Origin: Thermoanaerobaculia bacterium
Lineage (GTDB): Bacteria > Acidobacteriota > Thermoanaerobaculia > Gp7-AA8
Reading direction: 5' to 3'
DNA length: 5,525 nucleotides
NCBI GenBank assembly: GCA_023700825.1
Contig: JAMPYE010000323.1
Coordinates: forward strand, 1 to 5,525
The notes under the pieces are model-generated. The model saw nothing but the letters and a program-made list of their open reading frames with translations. It did not search any database and was not told the DNA's origin. Shown piece after piece: positions 1 to 5,525 of this stretch. The position numbers were made by a program, and so were the translations under genes. The number at the start of each line of letters is the position of its first letter. The first letter of the stretch is position 1.

Positions 1-1747
1 ACGCGTCGGACAGGCGCAACAGCGGAAGTGCGAAGTTCCTGAGGCTGAAAACCTCGCGCCGTTCCACCGTCGTGATCTCGCGCGCCCGGATCCGCAGCGA
101 CTCTTCGACCGAGGTGAGTGGAATCGCGAAATTCTCGTTGCCTGCACGCACCACGAGCGCCTGGATGATCGCGAGCGTGATCGGCAGCATGATCCGGAAG
201 GTCGAGCCCTTGCCGATCTCCGAGATGATGTCGATCGAGCCCTTGAGCTCCTGGAGGTTCTTTCGCACGACGTCGAGGCCGACGCCACGACCGGAGATCT
301 CACTGACCTCCGCGGCGGTCGAGAAGCCCGGAGTGAAGAGGAGCTCGCACGCGCGGGGCAGGTCGATCGACTCCTTGGGTCCGATCAGGCCGCGCTTGAG
401 CGCCACTTGCCGGACCTTCTCGGGATCGATGCCCCGCCCGTCGTCGATCACGTCGATGACGACGGAATTTCCCTTCTGGTAGGCATTCAGCACCACGCGC
501 GCCGTCGCCGCCTTGCCCGCGGCGACCCGCTGCTCCGGTGCCTCGATGCCGTGGTCGATCGCGTTGCGGATGATGTGCATCAGAGGGTCGGTCAGCTGCT
601 CGACCATCATCTTGTCGAGCTCGGTGTCCTCGCCGCGGAGGATCAGGTCGATCTCTTTCTTCAGCTCGCGAGCGACCTTTCGCACGGTACGGCCCAGCTT
701 GGAGTAGATCTGACCGATCGGCACCATGCGCGTCTCGATCACCGACTTCTGAAGCTCGTTGAGCTTCCGGTCGAAGTTCCGGGAGATCTTCACGAGCTCG
801 TGCGAGACCATCCGCTGGTTCTGCAGCGACCGGGTGACCCCGTCGAGGTGGTTCTTCTCGATGATCAGCTCGCCGACGATGTTCATCACGTGGTCGAGCT
901 TTCCGATGTCGACGCGCACCGTGCGCGACATCGAGCGGAGGGTGAAGTCCTCGTCGGCTCCCGCCTCGGCGACCGCGATCTCCTCGGCCACGGCGGGTCG
1001 TGCGACGCCCCTTCTCAACGGCTTGACCGCGGCGCCGGAGCCCGCCATGTCCGAGACTGCCGCCACGCCCGCGTCCGACCCGTAGAGAAGCCGGAACGAG
1101 ATCCCGTTCCCCCCGCTGGCGTCGATTGCGGGCAGCGTCGAGATCACCTCGCCCGTGTCGCTCAGCCGTGCCGTGATGGCACGGAGCTTCTCGTCGAAGT
1201 CCGAGAAGTCGAACGTCACCTCTACCGAGTAGATCGCCCGCCCGTTCTTCACGTTCTCGACGAGCCGGTGCTCCTCGTACTCGGTCAGCGACTTCTTCGT
1301 CTGCTCGTCGATCTCGAGCTCGGAGAGAGGATCACCCTTCTGCTCCGGCGCCTTCATCGATACCAGCGCGTGGATCCGGCTCGTCAGCTTCGGGACGTCG
1401 ACGAGCGACTCGAGCGACGGGTCGTGGATCGCGATGACGAGACGGTTGAGGCTGTCGACGGCGTCGTACAGCAGATCCAGCAGGTCGCGCGAGATCTCGA
1501 CCTTTCCCATCCGGAGCTTGTCGAGCATGTCCTCGAGGTTGTGCGACAGCTCCGAGATCTGCACGAAGCCGAGCATGCCGGCGAGACCCTTGAGCGAGTG
1601 GATCTCCCGGAAGATCTTGTTGACCAGCTCCGGCCGGACGCTCCTTCCCTGCGACTCGAACTCCACGAGGTCGTTCGACAACGCGTCGAGAAGCTCCTCC
1701 GCCTCGGAGGTGAACTCCTCTCTTACCCGATCGTCGTCTTTGGTCAT
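1..1747 (-). CDS. cheA: CheA-type chemotaxis histidine kinase, 3' end cut by window edge
   Basis: This is a CheA-family sensor kinase that phosphorylates its own HPt histidine and passes the phosphate to CheY-type regulators at receptor arrays. 582 residues are visible and no stop is reached. Domains: HPt (about 1-125) with the phosphorylated His50 in HSLKG; a divergent P2-like response-regulator-binding region (about 168-235); an Ala-rich linker (about 235-268); the dimerisation helix pair (about 272-340, VDIGKLDHVMNIVGEL); the HATPase (about 345-522) with N box Asn395 and His399, G1 box DDGRG (435-439), F box LFTPGFS (470-476) and G2 box GRGVGL (486-491). A CheW-like regulatory domain begins near 528 and is truncated. 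All catalytic motifs are intact, so the kinase should be active. The ATG overlaps the upstream regulator's stop as ATGA. The Shine-Dalgarno match is weak (GGGGA about 9 nt upstream), which suggests translational coupling. Further receiver domains could follow outside the window. A Pil-Chp-like role rather than flagellar chemotaxis is possible. Confidence 0.96.
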   Translation of the reverse strand, partial: MTKDDDRVREEFTSEAEELLDALSNDLVEFESQGRSVRPELVNKIFREIHSLKGLAGMLGFVQISELSHNLEDMLDKLRMGKVEISRDLLDLLYDAVDSLNRLVIAIHDPSLESLVDVPKLTSRIHALVSMKAPEQKGDPLSELEIDEQTKKSLTEYEEHRLVENVKNGRAIYSVEVTFDFSDFDEKLRAITARLSDTGEVISTLPAIDASGGNGISFRLLYGSDAGVAAVSDMAGSGAAVKPLRRGVARPAVAEEIAVAEAGADEDFTLRSMSRTVRVDIGKLDHVMNIVGELIIEKNHLDGVTRSLQNQRMVSHELVKISRNFDRKLNELQKSVIETRMVPIGQIYSKLGRTVRKVARELKKEIDLILRGEDTELDKMMVEQLTDPLMHIIRNAIDHGIEAPEQRVAAGKAATARVVLNAYQKGNSVVIDVIDDGRGIDPEKVRQVALKRGLIGPKESIDLPRACELLFTPGFSTAAEVSEISGRGVGLDVVRKNLQELKGSIDIISEIGKGSTFRIMLPITLAIIQALVVRAGNENFAIPLTSVEESLRIRAREITTVERREVFSLRNFALPLLRLSDA

Positions 1748-2127
1748 GACGACGGATCCCCGAGCAGCCGTCTCAGCTTCGCGAGCAGATCCTCGGGAGC
1801 AAACGGCTTGACGAGGTACTCCTCGGCGCCGAGCGCCTCCGCCCGGCGGCGATCCTCCTCGCTCGACTCCGTGGAGATCACGAGAATCGGGATCGTCTTG
1901 TAGACGGGATGGTTCTTGATGAAACTGACGAGCTCGAGCCCGTTGATGTCGGGCATGTTGATGTCGGTCAGGATCGCGTCGAGCTTGTGATGCGGGAGCA
2001 CCTTCAGCGCCTCGAATCCGCTCGAGGCCTCGACGATCTCGACGTCGTCGGCATCCGGATACCCTTCCACGAGCGTCGTCACGTAGGCGCGCATCGAGGG
2101 CGAATCCTCAACCACGAGTATCTTCAT
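1744..2127 (-). CDS. CheY-like single-domain response regulator
   Basis: A stand-alone receiver of 127 residues, the usual CheY length, with no output domain. All the conserved receiver positions are present: the acidic pair Glu7-Asp8 in LVVEDSPSMR, the phosphoacceptor Asp55 in LTDINMP, the switch residue Ser85 followed by Thr86, the aromatic Tyr104, and Lys107 in VKPF. It is therefore predicted to be phosphorylatable, most likely by the CheA encoded immediately downstream, and to act by binding a partner protein in the cytoplasm. The ATG start is supported by TGAGG 8 nt upstream, in which the TGA is also the stop of the preceding PATAN gene, 10 nt away. The 4-nt overlap with cheA makes the two genes a coupled pair. 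Whether it drives a flagellar motor, pilus motor or other output cannot be told from sequence, so no specific symbol (cheY or pilG/pilH type) is assigned. Confidence 0.95.
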   Translation of the reverse strand: MKILVVEDSPSMRAYVTTLVEGYPDADDVEIVEASSGFEALKVLPHHKLDAILTDINMPDINGLELVSFIKNHPVYKTIPILVISTESSEEDRRRAEALGAEEYLVKPFAPEDLLAKLRRLLGDPSS

Positions 2128-2137
2128 GCCATCCGCC

Positions 2138-4051
2138 TCATTCGAGTCCGAAGCGCCCCCGATTTGCGATCATCGCGTTCCGCAGCGCGAACCCGGCCTG
2201 CGACAGGAAAATCTCCAGCCCCGTCACCTCTTCGATCGGCACGCGGTTCGCCGCATTGTCTGCGTAGAGTATACCGACCACCTCGTCCTTGTTCAGGATC
2301 GGAAGCACCAGCACCTCACTCGGCATCAGCGATCCGAGCCCGTCGATGAGCTTCACGTTCGCAGCGGTCCTCCGGAGCTTGCCGCGGTGCGGCTTCCGCT
2401 CCGCGGCGACGTCCCGCAGAACCGACGGCTCGGCGCGCTCGATCTTGATGCCGCGCGCGCGCTCGTTCATCTCGCCGTGTCCGCCGGTCGGCCCGAAGCC
2501 GCCAACGCCGACGAAATGGACCGTGGCGGCCGCAAAAATGGCGCCTCGCTCGAGATACTGTCCGGTCAGGCGCAGAATCGTCTGCGACACCTGGCTGATG
2601 TCGTTCGGGTCGCTGAGCTCGTTGATCAATTGCATCAGCACCTGGGAGTTGCGCTCGCCCTTCTCCTGCGCGGAGATCTGGTACGAAACCTCGGCGGTTC
2701 CCGCTCCCAGCTCGAGCACGTCGGAGAACGACCGCTGCGCGAACAGGACGAGCTCGTCGGCGAACAGCGACAGCTGTTCCTCGACCATGCCCGGCTGGAG
2801 GTGCCCTTCCGCCGGCTTCGTCAGGTAGAGGTCGGCTCCGCTCTTGAGCAGATCGTGCCTGCGACGCAGATCCGCCACGCGATCGATCACGACTACCGGG
2901 AGGCGATGGTTGCGACGCTTGATCTGCTGGAGAAGCTCCAGCGCCTCCGCGATCCCGCCACCCGTGGGCGCCCCCAGATCGAGGAACGCCACGAAGAAGC
3001 GGTTGTTGCGCAGAAGTTCGACGACTTCCCGGCGAGTGTCTTCCAGCGACCCGTACTGAGCGGTCGTGATTCCACGTCTCGTGAAGGCTCTCCGCGCCGA
3101 CACGCGCAGCAGCGGATCCTGCTGGAACAGCACGACTAGCTTCTCCTGCCCCTGAATCGGCGTCGGCGCCGTGACCCGGAACTCGGTGGGTGGCCCCTTC
3201 GGCTTCTCGGGCACGGGAGGCGGCGCCGTCGCAGACGGCCGGTCGGGCGGCGCGGGCGAATCGATCAGTGACTCGAGCGATGCGTGCGCTTCTTCGGGCG
3301 GAGACTTCGGCCGCGAAGGTGCGAGTGCTTCGAGCGCCGCGTCCATCCCCAGATCGAACGGCTCGTCTTCGAGCGCCGCGAACTCCGCCGCCATCGGCGA
3401 CGGAAGGATCGGAGCAGCAGGCGTCCCGACCGTTGGAGGTTTTGCCGGCGACGCGGAGTCCGTCAATCCGAGATCGAGCCGGCCGCTCGACGGAGCCGAC
3501 GTCGTCGGCCCTCCACGAAGCAGTTCCTTGCCCGCCCGCATCGAGTCCTCGAGCCCCTTCAAAGGCTTGAGCTTCTCGCCTTCGCCGAGGATTCTCGCCG
3601 GGGCGATTCCCCCTTCCCTGAAGATGCGCTGAGGCTCGTACTCGATGTCGAGCGCGGTCAGCGAATCGCTCAGGATGAAGTTGAACTCGCCGTCCCGGCT
3701 TGCGAGCAGCGGCGTGATCACGTCGAGGATGTGCAGCCGGATCGCTTCGGACAGCGCGTCGAGAGTGATCACGTTCATGTCGATGACGGCCGTGCCGAGC
3801 GGGATTCCAGAATCCTCGGCCGCCTTCATCGTCTGAAGGGTGGTTGCGTCGATCATGCCCTGGGCGAGCAGGTACGTGCCCAGATCGGGCGTCTTCGGCG
3901 AGGTGGCGTTGACGATCAGCCCCTGCTGGAACATCACGGAGTGCCGTCCGCGCGAATCGATGATCTCGAGGACGCCCGTTCTCCTGCTGAGGAAAACGAT
4001 CTGCACGATGTCTGTCAACGACAGATCTTCGAGACGCCCCAGAAGGCTCAA
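2138..4051 (-). CDS. PATAN (DUF4388) - receiver-like - GAF regulatory protein
   Basis: A 637-residue cytoplasmic signalling protein without signal peptide or membrane segment. Residues 1-130 are a DUF4388/PATAN domain, the N-terminal domain of cyanobacterial PatA, with the typical opening SLLGRLEDLSLTDIVQIV and the later LGTYLLAQGMI helix. Residues about 180-300 are a Pro/Ala-rich, probably disordered linker. Residues about 303-440 fold like a response-regulator receiver: Asp358 matches the phosphoacceptor and Lys412 (LTKP) the conserved lysine. However, the acidic pair is Gln310-Gln311, the Thr/Ser switch position is Ile389 or Asp390, and the usual MP after the Asp is Ala361-Pro362. Residues about 460-630 are GAF-like, ending in VLPILNKDEVVGILYADNA and a C-terminal helix. 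The start is TTG, placed by the family N-terminal motif and a GAGGAG site 6 nt upstream; no in-frame ATG occurs before Met40. It sits 10 nt before the cheY-like gene and is probably cotranscribed with it and cheA. Its partner and ligand are unknown. Confidence 0.9.
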   Translation of the reverse strand: MSLLGRLEDLSLTDIVQIVFLSRRTGVLEIIDSRGRHSVMFQQGLIVNATSPKTPDLGTYLLAQGMIDATTLQTMKAAEDSGIPLGTAVIDMNVITLDALSEAIRLHILDVITPLLASRDGEFNFILSDSLTALDIEYEPQRIFREGGIAPARILGEGEKLKPLKGLEDSMRAGKELLRGGPTTSAPSSGRLDLGLTDSASPAKPPTVGTPAAPILPSPMAAEFAALEDEPFDLGMDAALEALAPSRPKSPPEEAHASLESLIDSPAPPDRPSATAPPPVPEKPKGPPTEFRVTAPTPIQGQEKLVVLFQQDPLLRVSARRAFTRRGITTAQYGSLEDTRREVVELLRNNRFFVAFLDLGAPTGGGIAEALELLQQIKRRNHRLPVVVIDRVADLRRRHDLLKSGADLYLTKPAEGHLQPGMVEEQLSLFADELVLFAQRSFSDVLELGAGTAEVSYQISAQEKGERNSQVLMQLINELSDPNDISQVSQTILRLTGQYLERGAIFAAATVHFVGVGGFGPTGGHGEMNERARGIKIERAEPSVLRDVAAERKPHRGKLRRTAANVKLIDGLGSLMPSEVLVLPILNKDEVVGILYADNAANRVPIEEVTGLEIFLSQAGFALRNAMIANRGRFGLE

Positions 4052-4057
4052 CGGACT

Positions 4058-4063
4058 CTCCTC
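4058..4063 (-). promoter_or_regulatory. Strong Shine-Dalgarno site for a TTG start
   Basis: GAGGAG on the minus strand with a 6-nt spacer (AGTCCG) to the TTG at 4051-4049. This decides the start of the PATAN gene, because no ATG or GTG in this frame would give the conserved DUF4388 N terminus. The combination of a near-consensus ribosome site and a weak initiation codon suggests a moderate, tuned translation rate; that last point is inference. Confidence 0.8.
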
Positions 4064-4084
4064 ACACGCGCGAGTACGGCATCA

Positions 4085-4109
4085 CCGGGGGTGGAGCATG
4101 CCACCCCGG
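4085..4109 (-). terminator. GC-rich bulged hairpin between nusB and the signalling genes; possible weak terminator
   Basis: An inverted repeat with arms at 4085-4094 and 4101-4109 pairs nine bases (CCGGGGTGG type) with one bulged G and a 6-nt loop. It lies 20 nt after the nusB stop and before the PATAN gene's ribosome site. No run of U follows in the minus-strand transcript, so it is not a canonical intrinsic terminator. It could be a Rho-assisted or attenuating structure, an mRNA-end stabiliser, or chance in GC-rich DNA. The remainder of this 77-nt gap shows no convincing promoter. Confidence 0.4.
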
Positions 4110-4128
4110 CCGACTGGCAGCCGCTACA

Positions 4129-4539
4129 TCAGACCAGATTGTAGCGTTTCAGGACCCCGTCGAGTATTCCATTGATGAACTGCGAGGATTTCTCGGTGCC
4201 GAATCTCTTCGCAATCTCGATCGCTTCGTCGAGGATCACGAGCTTGGGCGTCTCGTCGAGATACATCATCTCGTAGATCGCCATCCGGATCAGGTTGCGG
4301 TCGACTACCGGCATCCGCGAGAGGCGCCAGTTGTCCGCCTGCTCCACGACGATCTTGTCGATGTCGTCCTGCTTCTCGAGGGTTCCTCGGAAAACGCGGA
4401 TCGCGAACTCCCGGATGTTGGGGCGGACGCGCTGGATGTCCTCGAATGTCTCGATGATGTCGTCGGGCTCGTTTCCAGCCACGTCGTGCTGGAAGAGCAT
4501 CTGGAGTGCGAGTTCTCGTGCCTTGCGTCGGGCGCCCAT
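4129..4539 (-). CDS. nusB: Transcription antitermination protein NusB
   Basis: NusB is an all-helical RNA-binding protein that, with ribosomal protein S10 (NusE), binds boxA in nascent rRNA and prevents premature termination of rRNA operons. The product is 136 residues, the normal family size. Diagnostic stretches are the N-terminal RRKARELALQMLFQHDV helix, the central VDRNLIRMAIYEMMYL segment, and the C-terminal VILDEAIEIAKRFGTEKSS followed by FINGILDGVLK, which matches the conserved NEAVELAKKFG...FVNGVLD pattern. The ATG is preceded by GGAG with an 8-nt spacer. That site lies within a 10-bp palindrome (4547-4556), which has no loop and is probably incidental. The gene begins 18 nt after the ribH stop, and ribH-nusB is a widespread bacterial gene pair. 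It is probably cotranscribed with ribH from the promoter upstream of ribH. Nothing appears truncated or missing. Confidence 0.96.
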   Translation of the reverse strand: MGARRKARELALQMLFQHDVAGNEPDDIIETFEDIQRVRPNIREFAIRVFRGTLEKQDDIDKIVVEQADNWRLSRMPVVDRNLIRMAIYEMMYLDETPKLVILDEAIEIAKRFGTEKSSQFINGILDGVLKRYNLV

Positions 4540-4557
4540 GTCGAATGCTCCGGAGCC

Positions 4558-5031
4558 TTACGCGAGCCTGCGGTAGAGGTTCGCCATCTCGATCGCGGCA
4601 AGCGCGGCTTCCCAGCCCTTGTTGCTCCCCTTGAGCGTGCGGGCAACCGCCTGCTCCATGGTGTTGCAGGTGATCACTCCGAACGTGACGGGGATTCCGA
4701 GCTCGTCCGCGACGCGAGAGAGATCACCGGTGACCTGCGCCGAGATGAACTCGAAGTGCGGCGTCTCACCGCGAATCAGCGCGCCGAGGGTGACGATCGC
4801 GTCGAGCCCGCCGCGGTGGCCGAGCTTCGCCACGGTCTGGGGAATCTCGAACGCGCCGGGGACCCTGTAGATCGTCACGTCACCGGCCCTGGCGCCGTGC
4901 CGTCCCAGGCAATCCGCTGCCCCCTCGACGAGCGCCGAAACGATTTCGTCGTTGAAACGACTGGCGACAATGGCAAAGCGAAGGCCTTCCGCCGCCATTT
5001 CTCCTTCGATCGTCTTGAAAAGATCGGTCAC
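4558..5031 (-). CDS. ribH: 6,7-dimethyl-8-ribityllumazine synthase (riboflavin biosynthesis)
   Basis: Lumazine synthase condenses 5-amino-6-ribitylamino-uracil with 3,4-dihydroxy-2-butanone 4-phosphate, the penultimate step of riboflavin synthesis; family members assemble as pentamers or 60-mer capsids. The 157-residue product matches family length. Visible motifs are the substrate-binding SRFND (24-28, aromatic Phe26), the VPGAFEIP loop (57-64), TLGALIRGETPHFEF (81-95) with the catalytic-type His92, and the phosphate-site region with Arg131 and Lys138 in GSNKG, followed by AIEMANL. The GTG at 5031 is chosen because it retains the conserved N-terminal strand (FKTIEG, aligning to IIQG/IIEA in known RibH). 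The ATG at 4998 would remove it, and its GGAG is only 2 nt away. No Shine-Dalgarno site precedes the GTG, while a TATAAT box lies 9 nt upstream, which points to leaderless translation. The other riboflavin genes are not in view. Confidence 0.96.
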   Translation of the reverse strand: MTDLFKTIEGEMAAEGLRFAIVASRFNDEIVSALVEGAADCLGRHGARAGDVTIYRVPGAFEIPQTVAKLGHRGGLDAIVTLGALIRGETPHFEFISAQVTGDLSRVADELGIPVTFGVITCNTMEQAVARTLKGSNKGWEAALAAIEMANLYRRLA

Positions 5032-5040
5032 GGGAGGCGC

Positions 5041-5046
5041 ATTATA
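5041..5046 (-). promoter_or_regulatory. Consensus -10 box of a probable ribH-nusB promoter
   Basis: The minus strand reads TATAAT, a perfect sigma70 -10 hexamer, in the 56-nt gap between the amidase stop and ribH. A 17-nt spacer puts the -35 hexamer at 5064-5069, which reads CGGATT and is a poor match to TTGACA. The expected start of transcription is about 5031-5035, essentially at the ribH GTG. The stretch from -10 to start is G/C-rich (GCGCCTCCC). A perfect AT-rich hexamer in such GC-rich DNA, outside coding sequence and correctly placed, supports a real promoter; the weak -35 lowers confidence. Confidence 0.6.
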
Positions 5047-5087
5047 GACGAACCACCGCGAATAATCCGGCCCCCCGATTCGTCGCC

Positions 5088-5525
5088 TCAGCGGCCGGCG
5101 ACGGTGATCGATCCGGGGGCCGCCTGCCCCTCTCTGGCACCGAAGTGCGCCACGATCCCCTGGTGGATCGCCGCGGCGATCTCTTCGCGGTTCTTCCTGG
5201 TCTGGATCAGTGTCCGGTCGTCGACGTTCCCGATGTTGCAGATCTCGAGCAGGACCCTGGTCGGCACCTTGTTGTAGCGGATTACCGCGGGGACCCATTC
5301 GCGACCGTTCCGCACGACGTTGTCGCGCACGGGATTGAAGGGGTGGACCGCGAGTCCCGCCTCGCCGAACGCACCGATGATCGATTCGGCCAGTTCGGTC
5401 GAAAGCCCCTCGGCGTAAAGCGCGTCTTCCTTCGAGTGGGTCACCACGGGGCTCTCCTTGACTTCCGCCCGCGCGAGATAGACCGCCCCGGACTTCTGAA
5501 ACGTCCCCTTCACGAACCGCTGACC
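5088..5525 (-). CDS. N-acetylmuramoyl-L-alanine amidase-like protein (Amidase_3), C-terminal part
   Basis: The last 145 residues of a protein whose beginning lies beyond the right edge; the reading frame is open to the window end, so any start within it is not the true one. Amidase_3 enzymes are zinc hydrolases that cut the bond between MurNAc and the peptide stem of peptidoglycan, acting in the periplasm or at the cell surface. The match rests on the C-terminal half of that fold: a helix AEGLSTELAESIIGAF (38-53, counted from the window edge), a VIRYNKVPTRVLLE strand with Glu94 at the catalytic/zinc-site glutamate position, and the closing helix NREEIAAAIHQGIVAHFG (112-129). The motif after the glutamate is CNIGN where the family usually has GFxSN, so the protein is divergent. 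The zinc-binding histidines would be upstream and cannot be checked. It ends with a short low-complexity tail, 56 nt before ribH. Confidence 0.72.
   Translation of the reverse strand, partial: GQRFVKGTFQKSGAVYLARAEVKESPVVTHSKEDALYAEGLSTELAESIIGAFGEAGLAVHPFNPVRDNVVRNGREWVPAVIRYNKVPTRVLLEICNIGNVDDRTLIQTRKNREEIAAAIHQGIVAHFGAREGQAAPGSITVAGR

Noticed and set aside
407..1903. A 498-codon open frame on the plus strand
   Set aside because: It lies antisense to cheA and cheY, whose domain motifs are unmistakable. Its translation is rich in Arg, Asp, Leu and Val with no recognisable domain, as expected from the complement of GC-rich codons such as CTC/GAG and GTC/GAC.
2126..3139. A 337-codon open frame on the plus strand
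   Set aside because: It is the antisense shadow of the PATAN-GAF gene: low complexity, Arg/Leu-rich, no family motifs and no ribosome site of its own.
4138..4143. TACAAT on the minus strand as a -10 box for the signalling genes
   Set aside because: It is one base off consensus but lies inside the nusB coding sequence (the Arg-Tyr-Asn-Leu codons near the C terminus) and has no plausible -35 hexamer 16-18 nt upstream.
3284..4144. A 286-codon open frame on the plus strand
   Set aside because: It is antisense to the PATAN domain and linker, Arg-rich, and runs across the hairpin gap into nusB without any domain signal.
4547..4556. GCTCCGGAGC palindrome between ribH and nusB
   Set aside because: It is a perfect 10-bp palindrome but has no loop to form a hairpin, and half of it is simply the nusB ribosome site. 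It is likely chance in GC-rich sequence.
4486..5277. A 263-codon open frame on the plus strand
   Set aside because: It is antisense to ribH and parts of nusB and the amidase gene; it carries no recognisable motif and crosses the promoter gap.
5032..5298. N-terminal extension of ribH upstream of the GTG
   Set aside because: The frame stays open into the amidase gene, but the extension would overlap that gene by about 200 nt, is Arg/Pro-rich and has no counterpart in lumazine synthases. The family N terminus fits the GTG at 5031.

Overview
This is a G+C-rich bacterial window in which every supported gene lies on the minus strand, so transcription runs from high to low coordinates. Third codon positions are strongly G/C. 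The gene mix suggests a Gram-negative-type, environmental, probably motile or surface-behaving bacterium: a PatA-type DUF4388 regulator beside CheY and CheA, preceded by ribH-nusB and a cell-wall amidase. Acidobacteriota and Myxococcota/deltaproteobacterial lineages fit. That placement is inferred from gene content, not from a phylogenetic marker.

Right part (5525 to 4129): the C-terminal 145 residues of an N-acetylmuramoyl-L-alanine amidase-like protein, a 56-nt gap holding a perfect TATAAT -10 box, ribH (lumazine synthase, GTG start, no Shine-Dalgarno site) and nusB (transcription antitermination factor) 18 nt further on. This is a housekeeping block. ribH appears to have its own promoter and may be read from a leaderless or nearly leaderless mRNA.

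Middle (4128 to 4052): a 77-nt gap with a GC-rich bulged hairpin lacking a U tract, then a strong Shine-Dalgarno site in front of a TTG start.

Left part (4051 to 1): a three-gene signalling cassette. It holds a 637-residue PATAN(DUF4388)-receiver-like-GAF protein, a complete 127-residue CheY-type response regulator 10 nt later, and a CheA-type histidine kinase whose ATG overlaps the cheY stop (ATGA). CheA runs off the left edge inside its CheW-like domain after 582 residues. The expected flow is CheA autophosphorylation on His50 of its HPt domain, transfer to Asp55 of the CheY-like protein, and modulation by the PATAN-GAF protein. The receiver-like domain of that last protein has lost its acidic pair and its Thr/Ser switch residue, so it is probably not a normal phosphoacceptor. 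No CheW or chemoreceptor gene is visible; they may lie beyond the left edge.

No RNA gene, mobile element, CRISPR array or attachment site was found. I see no wholly new system. The points most worth a second look are the possible leaderless ribH, the degenerate receiver and the compact PatA-CheY-CheA arrangement.
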